A stretch of DNA of 10,926 nucleotides from Eubacteriales bacterium (lineage in GTDB: Bacteria > Bacillota > Clostridia > Christensenellales > CAG-138), in NCBI GenBank assembly GCA_028701165.1, contig JAQVRG010000024.1, positions 1 to 10,926 on the forward strand. Direction: 5' to 3'. Each line of letters begins with the position of its first letter. The stretch's first letter is position 1. A program made the translations under genes and the position numbers. Below, piece after piece: positions 6,882 through 10,926 of the stretch. A model generated the notes under the pieces. It had not been told where the DNA came from, ran no database searches, and saw nothing but the letters and a program-made list of their open reading frames with translations.

Positions 6882-6931
6882 ATCTATAACTCTTTGCGCT
6901 GCATTACATTTCTCAAATGAAATGCGAGATC

Positions 6932-7043
6932 AACAGTACAAACTGAGCAGGCGATGGCCTTTTGTTAGGCCGTGGGGCCGGGTTGCCGACGGGCAGCAGC
7001 AGAAAAAGCGTTCGACGCACCTTCTGTGGGACAGTAGTATGTT
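6932..7043 (+). ncRNA. NiCo (czcD-type) riboswitch aptamer
   Basis: The leader carries words I recognise from the NiCo riboswitch family (Ni2+/Co2+ sensing): CTGAGCAGG at 6943-6951 and GACGGGCAGCAGCAG at 6988-7002, followed by CTTCTGTGGGACAGT at 7021-7035. Helices seen: P1 from AACA/TGTT (6932-6935 with 7040-7043), TAC/GTA (6937-6939 with 7037-7039) and ACTG/CAGT (6942-6945 with 7032-7035); P2 GGCCT (6956-6960) with AGGCC (6967-6971); P3 CGG/CCG (6979-6981 with 6986-6988); P4 GCGT (7008-7011) with ACGC (7015-7018). The family binds Ni2+ or Co2+ cooperatively and is found upstream of metal exporters, as here. The P3 pairing is the least certain. Confidence 0.88.
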
Positions 7044-7063
7044 CCCTAAAGGTGCGCGTTTTC
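7013..7063 (+). terminator. Riboswitch-controlled intrinsic terminator
   Basis: CGCACCTT (7016-7023) pairs with AAGGTGCG (7049-7056). The stem can be extended by CG (7013-7014) with CG (7057-7058) around a bulged A, and TTTT follows (7059-7062). The 5' arm overlaps the P4 strand of the aptamer (7015-7018), and the terminator loop contains the 3' strand of P1 (7032-7043). Aptamer and terminator therefore exclude each other. This predicts an ON switch: metal binding holds the aptamer, the terminator cannot form, and the exporter gene is transcribed. The logic agrees with what is known for this family. Confidence 0.8.
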
Positions 7064-7133
7064 ATATTCTGAAGGGAACAGGATCAACCAAGTGCCGTGA
7101 GTGAAATCATTACATTTTGGAGGAACTCGACCC

Positions 7134-8018
7134 ATGTCAGAACAAACCATCATACGCCGATTGTCCGGCGTAGGCGTCATCGGCAACATCCTGCTTGTGG
7201 CGTTTAAACTGTACGCCGGCGTTGTCGGCCACTCGGCGGCCATGGTATCCGACGCGATCCATTCGCTTTCCGACGTTTTCGCTACGCTGATTGCCTTTAT
7301 AGGCATCCGCATTTCACGAAAGGAACCGGATAAGGGACATCCCTACGGTCACGACCGTTTTGAGTGCGTGGCCTCTATGCTCTTGGGCGTTATTTTGCTG
7401 CTCACCGGCGTTGGTATAGGCGTGGGGGGCGTAAAAACGATCCTTGCGGGCAAATATGATCAGATCGTCATCCCCTCCACGATCGCGCTCGTCGCCGCCG
7501 TGGTCTCCATCGTTACCAAGGAGGCCATGTTCTGGTATACGCGCTATTATGCGAAGAAGCTGAATTCCTCCGCGTTTATGGCGGACGCGTGGCATCACCG
7601 TTCCGACGCGTTTTCCTCGGTCGGCTCTCTGCTCGGCATCGGCGGCGCGATGCTGGGCGTCCCGGTGCTGGAGCCTATCGCCTGCGTGGCGATCTGCCTG
7701 TGCATTTTGAAGGTCGCCTATGATATTTTGAAGGATTCGCTGGACAGGATGCTGGATACCGCGTGCAGCGATGAATTCGAGTCCGCGCTCGGCTCGCTGA
7801 TCACCGCGCAGCAGGGCGTTGCGCGTTTGGATCAGCTGCAAACGCGCAAATTCGGCAGCAAGATCTATATCGACGCCGAAATCGCCGTGGACGGCTCGAT
7901 CACGCTTGACGACGCGCACGCCATCGCGGACGAGGTACACGACGCGGTGGAGAGCGCCTATCCCGACATCAAACATATCATGATACACGAAAACCCCGCC
8001 GCGAAGGGGGATGCGTAG
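7134..8018 (+). CDS. Cation diffusion facilitator (CDF) metal exporter, probably Ni2+/Co2+
   Basis: This inner-membrane metal/proton antiporter has 294 residues, the normal CDF length. Six membrane helices lie near 12-32, 36-58, 78-98, 112-132, 148-172 and 176-198, and a soluble C-terminal domain covers about 205-294. The transport site is formed by H43 and D47 (HSLSD, helix 2) with H154 and D158 (HHRSD, helix 5). H69, H73 and D74 lie in the loop after helix 2, and H281 and H285 in the C-terminal domain can bind further metal. I chose ATG 7134, which has GGAGG at 7119-7123. A GTG at 7101 would add 11 residues but lacks a Shine-Dalgarno site and would put the ribosome binding site inside the gene. 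The NiCo riboswitch in the leader is the main reason to propose nickel and cobalt rather than zinc or manganese. No terminator is visible before the convergent gene 29 nt downstream. Confidence 0.93.
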   Translation: MSEQTIIRRLSGVGVIGNILLVAFKLYAGVVGHSAAMVSDAIHSLSDVFATLIAFIGIRISRKEPDKGHPYGHDRFECVASMLLGVILLLTGVGIGVGGVKTILAGKYDQIVIPSTIALVAAVVSIVTKEAMFWYTRYYAKKLNSSAFMADAWHHRSDAFSSVGSLLGIGGAMLGVPVLEPIACVAICLCILKVAYDILKDSLDRMLDTACSDEFESALGSLITAQQGVARLDQLQTRKFGSKIYIDAEIAVDGSITLDDAHAIADEVHDAVESAYPDIKHIMIHENPAAKGDA

Positions 8019-8047
8019 CATGCGCTTTCTATTCAGCTATTGTGCTA

Positions 8048-8668
8048 TTATTGTGTGTTGGTGGTAAAAGCCGTGTTCTGCCGTCTGTAGGTGTCGTTAT
8101 CCTTCAAGGTGAGTTGGGATTGCAGGCGGTTCAGCTCGTTTTGCAGCGCCGCGCGCTTTTCGGGGTCGGAGGTGGCCGCGAGCCTTTTTTCAAGCTGCGC
8201 CTGCTTATCCTTTAGACTTTCTATTTCCTGATCGACTCGATCCGTATTCGCTATGGTTTGCGAGGCGCTTGCGCCGTCCGCATTCGGCTTGGGCGCGGCT
8301 GCCGGGGCGGCGGGTGTGCGCGCCGCGTCCTCCCCACGGACGTCCTCCGTTTCGGGCATGGCGCTAAAAAGCTTTGCGGCGATTTGCTTGATGTATCGCG
8401 CGGGCTTATCAAAGACGATCTCCTGCCTGCCTTGGGAATCCTTGCTTACGCTGTAAAGGCCGGCGGAACCGAGCTTCTGCGCCGGAAGCACCTCGTAAGC
8501 GCGCTCGTCCGCGTTCGCTTCGGGCGCTGCGGCGCTTTTTTTGATATCCTGCGCGTTTTCGGTTTTCTCCGCGCGCGTATGTCCCTCCAGAGGTTCGCGC
8601 GGCAGCTTTTGCATGTGCGAATAAGCGGCGAGCATACTGCGCTGCGCATTGCTTTCGATTGCCGGCAT
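8048..8668 (-). CDS. Uncharacterised protein with a C-terminal coiled coil
   Basis: I do not recognise this 206-residue protein. It has no signal peptide and no membrane segment and is hydrophilic. Residues 1-50 are rich in charged residues, Q and A. Residues 55-103 could be a small folded region (EVLPAQKLGSAGLYSV, then a basic segment near 88-101). An Ala/Pro-rich linker covers 114-132. Residues 145-188 form a predicted coiled coil (VDQEIESLKDKQAQLEKRL and after). The tail is rich in T, N and Q. The coiled coil recalls FlxA-like proteins, but that is a weak resemblance. ATG 8668 is supported by GGAGGG about 8 nt upstream and by a good promoter. The frame runs open further upstream to 8887, but that part lies in the promoter and the neighbouring gene. 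It is convergent with the CDF gene. Confidence 0.75.
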   Translation of the reverse strand: MPAIESNAQRSMLAAYSHMQKLPREPLEGHTRAEKTENAQDIKKSAAAPEANADERAYEVLPAQKLGSAGLYSVSKDSQGRQEIVFDKPARYIKQIAAKLFSAMPETEDVRGEDAARTPAAPAAAPKPNADGASASQTIANTDRVDQEIESLKDKQAQLEKRLAATSDPEKRAALQNELNRLQSQLTLKDNDTYRRQNTAFTTNTQ

Positions 8669-8707
8669 CCGCGTTCCCTCCTTTGTGATATGATACCAAT
8701 ACAGCTT

Positions 8708-8736
8708 ATTATAGCATGCGATAATGGCGGTTTCAA
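8708..8736 (-). promoter_or_regulatory. Promoter of the coiled-coil protein gene
   Basis: On the minus strand, TTGAAA (8736-8731) and a perfect TATAAT (8713-8708) are separated by 17 nt. Transcription would start near 8701, about 33 nt before the ATG at 8668, with GGAGGG in between. The promoter also fixes the start: an upstream start would lie before the transcript begins. Confidence 0.82.
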
Positions 8737-8766
8737 GCGCACGAGGCGCGTTTGGCGCTGCTGTTT

Positions 8767-9891
8767 TTACGGCTTCACCGCGCGCAGATAGGGGTAGGGA
8801 TCGATGTATTTGCCGTCCGGCGCCACGATGGTAAGATGCAGGTGATCGCGGTCGCTGTTGCCGGTGTTGCCCACACGCCCAATGCACGCGCCCGCTTGTA
8901 CCGTATCGCCGGGACGGAGAAAATCGCTTAGCCGTATCATGTGATAATAATGAAACTGATAACCGTCTTTGTCCGTGACGATCACGGCATAGCCCGTACC
9001 CGCGCCGCTGCCTACATAGCTTACCACGCCGTCGGTGCAGCTATAGATCTCCGTGTCCGCCTCAGCCCAGATATCCGTTCCCGTATGCTTGCGTTTGCCG
9101 CCGTCGCGGTCAGCGTACCACGTTTTTCTAAGCTTGATATGCGATTGCAGAGGCCAAAGGATGCCGTCGGAAAGGCAGCCCGACGCGGGCGGCAGTTCAT
9201 AATCGATCTCGGCGGCGTCGCGTCCGAATACCGTGTATAAATACGAATAAGTAAAGCAGCGGCTCCAGTATGCGCCCTCCTCGCCGCCGGGCAGGCGCAG
9301 CGCCTCGCGGTAGGCAAGCGGGCGCACGCTGATGCGGTAGGAAAGCTTACCGGGCGCGGAAAGCGCGATAGCCGTTTGGAATGAAACGGCGCGGACGAGC
9401 AGGGCGTTTGCCTCCGCTTCGCTTGCGCAGCCTTGCAGCAGCGCATAAAGAAGCTGCCACGAGGGCGCTTCCGTCGTCTGTGCCGCCGTGACGGAGAGAT
9501 CGCCGTGTGTGGCGGAAAAACGCGCCGCCGTGCGCGTGAGCGCCGAAAGAAGCTGCTCTTGGATCGAAGCCTCCAAGGCGGGCAGCCACGCGCGCTCCTC
9601 GGCGGTCGTACCGAAGATCTGCCAAGGCGCTTCCGCGTCGAAGAAGTTCGGGGGCAGGAAGGGGGCAATGTCGAGCTCCAGCGTCTGTTCCCACAGCGCG
9701 CGAAGGCTCTGCGCGATCTCGCCCGCATCGGGCGCGTTGGGCGTGGGCGCGGGCGTCGGCGGCACGGCGGGCATGGCGGCTGCGGCGGTCAGCCGCGCGG
9801 GCGGCGTGAGGGCGGGGGCTTGCTGTGCAGCGGGAACGCAGCCGCCGCAAAGCAGCAGCAGCGCGCACAGGAATACGGATACGCGTTTCAT
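8767..9891 (-). CDS. M23 family zinc endopeptidase, probable lipoprotein
   Basis: This is a cell-wall hydrolase of the LytM/M23 type, acting outside the membrane on peptidoglycan peptide bridges. It has 374 residues. A hydrophobic leader (1-17) ends in LLLCGGC; C18 is the probable lipidation site, although the residue at -3 is Cys rather than the usual Leu. A Pro/Ala-rich linker follows (26-54), then an unassigned helical domain (about 55-240), and the M23 domain (about 245-374). The zinc ligands H269 and D273 (HTGTD) and H352 in HLHL are present, with second-shell or catalytic H317 (YYH) and H350, so it should be active. ATG 9891 has only a distant GAAGGA (13-nt spacer); no better in-frame start is near. 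Its stop is 98 nt before the start of the coiled-coil gene, which has its own promoter. Confidence 0.9.
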   Translation of the reverse strand: MKRVSVFLCALLLLCGGCVPAAQQAPALTPPARLTAAAAMPAVPPTPAPTPNAPDAGEIAQSLRALWEQTLELDIAPFLPPNFFDAEAPWQIFGTTAEERAWLPALEASIQEQLLSALTRTAARFSATHGDLSVTAAQTTEAPSWQLLYALLQGCASEAEANALLVRAVSFQTAIALSAPGKLSYRISVRPLAYREALRLPGGEEGAYWSRCFTYSYLYTVFGRDAAEIDYELPPASGCLSDGILWPLQSHIKLRKTWYADRDGGKRKHTGTDIWAEADTEIYSCTDGVVSYVGSGAGTGYAVIVTDKDGYQFHYYHMIRLSDFLRPGDTVQAGACIGRVGNTGNSDRDHLHLTIVAPDGKYIDPYPYLRAVKP

Positions 9892-9930
9892 AATCGGTTT
9901 TCATTCCTTCGGTTTTGCTTTGCATTGCGT

Positions 9931-9960
9931 ATTATAACACGGCTGCACGGCAAAAGTAAA
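9931..9960 (-). promoter_or_regulatory. Probable promoter of the M23 peptidase gene
   Basis: On the minus strand a perfect TATAAT (9936-9931) lies 18 nt after a weak -35 box TTTACT (9960-9955). The start of transcription would be near 9924, about 33 nt before the ATG. The -35 overlaps the end of the terminator hairpin of the preceding gene. Confidence 0.6.
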
Positions 9961-9992
9961 AGCCCTTTCATGATCATATAAAAGGGCTTTTT
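9958..9992 (-). terminator. Terminator downstream of the nucleoside permease gene
   Basis: AAAAGCCCTTT (9958-9968) pairs with AAAGGGCTTTT (9981-9991) in a perfect 11-bp stem with a 12-nt loop. T-rich flanks on both sides allow it to act on either strand. On the minus strand it lies 33 nt after the stop codon of the ABC permease and insulates the M23 gene. Confidence 0.85.
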
Positions 9993-10024
9993 GTCGGAAT
10001 TTGGGCGTGCGGCGCGCGGCGGGT

Positions 10025-10926
10025 CTAGGCGTCGCGCTTGGCCGCGCGCGCTTTCTGCCTGCGCGCGGCGATTACGTTGTAGATCGCCATCGCGGCGATG
10101 GTGGAAACATAGGGTATGCAGTTCAAAAGCTGCTGTTTGGCCGCCGTGTTTTGCAGCACATAGGAAAGCGCCGTCGTAAAGCCGAACAGGGCGCTTGAAA
10201 GAAGCGCGCCCAGCGGGTGCGAACGGCAAAGGGCGTTCGCCGCCAAAGCGACATAGCCGCGCGCCGAGGAGATGTTCTGCACGAACAGCGTGACCGAACC
10301 GAGCGTAAGAAGCGTTCCCGCCAAGCCGTTCATGCCGCCCGCGAGCGTCACCGCAAGAAGCTGGTATTTCTTGACGTTGACGCCCAAGCTGCTCGCCGCG
10401 TCGGGGTTGATGCCGATGGCGCGCAGGCGGAAGCCGGCCCGCGTTTTATACAGGATCACATACACCACGACCGCCATCACAAACGCAAGATAGTCGATGG
10501 TGGTAAGCGACGAGAACATGGTGCCAAGCACGGGGATTTGGCTGACGCCGGGCAGCGTGATCTTGGTAAGCCCCGTCATGGTGACGTCGCTTACCACGCC
10601 CTTGGTGTGGAAGACCATCGAGAGGAGAAATGTCGTAATACCCATGGCGAAGGTGTTGAGCGCCATGCCCACGATCATGGGGTGACCGTTGAGCTTGACG
10701 ATGAAAAAGCCCATGATGAAGGCCATCGCGCAGCCGACAAGTATGGCGACGAGCACGGAAACATAGATGTTTCTTACATAATACTGCGCGAGGAAGGAAA
10801 AGAACGCCGCGGTGAGGAGCGTGCCCTCCAGCGCGATGTTGAACACGCGCACCTTGGAGCATACGCAAGCGCAAAGCGTGATCAAAAGAAGCGGCGTCAT
10901 ATAGCGGCGCGTGGCATTGAACACGG
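10025..10926 (-). CDS. ABC transporter permease, nucleoside/simple-sugar type (BPD_transp_2), 5' end at the window edge
   Basis: This is a membrane subunit of a BMP-type (NupQ/RbsC-like) importer, probably for nucleosides or simple sugars. About 300 residues are visible, with roughly eight to ten hydrophobic segments. Family marks are the early FNATxRxxTPLLL region, FNIALEG (in the place of the usual VNIGLEG), RAIGINPDAASSLGVNVKKY in the cytoplasmic loop and HPLGALLSSALFG near the C-terminus. A GTG at 10924 could be the start. However, relatives usually have several residues before the FNAT region and the Shine-Dalgarno area is outside the window, so I treat it as possibly continuing. In such operons the lipoprotein, ATPase and first permease normally come before this gene, so they should lie beyond 10926. 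It is the last gene of its unit, with a terminator at 9958-9992. The C-terminal tail is rich in R, K and A. Confidence 0.9.
   Translation of the reverse strand, partial: VFNATRRYMTPLLLITLCACVCSKVRVFNIALEGTLLTAAFFSFLAQYYVRNIYVSVLVAILVGCAMAFIMGFFIVKLNGHPMIVGMALNTFAMGITTFLLSMVFHTKGVVSDVTMTGLTKITLPGVSQIPVLGTMFSSLTTIDYLAFVMAVVVYVILYKTRAGFRLRAIGINPDAASSLGVNVKKYQLLAVTLAGGMNGLAGTLLTLGSVTLFVQNISSARGYVALAANALCRSHPLGALLSSALFGFTTALSYVLQNTAAKQQLLNCIPYVSTIAAMAIYNVIAARRQKARAAKRDA

Noticed and set aside
7314..8021. 235-residue minus-strand frame opposite the CDF gene
   Set aside because: The plus frame encodes a complete CDF protein with metal-site residues. The antisense product is rich in R, H and D without motifs.
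9021..9728. Overlapping Arg-rich frame within the M23 gene
   Set aside because: Its composition is dominated by Arg, Ser and Pro, as expected from a shifted frame in GC-rich DNA. The M23 frame has intact catalytic residues.
1..10926. CRISPR array, toxin-antitoxin pair or defence island
   Set aside because: No regularly spaced repeats, no nuclease or toxin-like small gene pairs and no defence-type domains were found on either strand.

Overview
The window looks like chromosomal DNA of a moderately GC-rich Firmicute, most likely an uncultured gut-type member of Clostridia. The basis is the clostridial-style Shine-Dalgarno sites (GGAGG), sigma-A type promoters, a NiCo (czcD-type) riboswitch, a multi-PAS hybrid histidine kinase of the clostridial kind and a BMP/Nup-type nucleoside transporter permease. 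The exact taxon cannot be fixed from the sequence alone.

Layout. Positions 1-121 hold the -10 box and the complete gene of tRNA-Glu(CTC), followed by a strong terminator. Positions 163-438 have no protein gene. They contain a 17-bp copy of the tRNA 3' end with its own terminator, two inverted copies of half of the tRNA T-arm, and a set of nested inverted repeats. From 3100 down to 439 on the minus strand lies a three-gene ABC exporter operon: permease, permease, ATPase. Divergent from it, at 3306-6692 on the plus strand, is a large membrane-anchored hybrid histidine kinase with PAS-like sensor regions, HisKA, HATPase and two receiver domains. It has its own TTGATA-N17-TACAAT promoter.

Positions 6693-7133 form a long leader region. 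It has a TTGACA-N18-TATACT promoter, a NiCo riboswitch aptamer and an overlapping intrinsic terminator, which together control a cation diffusion facilitator gene at 7134-8018. The likely job is export of Ni2+ or Co2+ when these ions are in excess.

Three minus-strand genes follow: an unrecognised coiled-coil protein (8048-8668), a zinc-dependent M23 endopeptidase that is probably a lipoprotein (8767-9891), and the 3' part of a nucleoside/simple-sugar ABC permease (10025 to the window edge) with its terminator at 9958-9992.

The best-supported regulatory circuit is the riboswitch with its metal exporter. The least explained stretch is the tRNA-derived repeat region at 99-392. I saw no CRISPR array, transposase, phage gene or obvious defence system, and no clear new multi-gene system.
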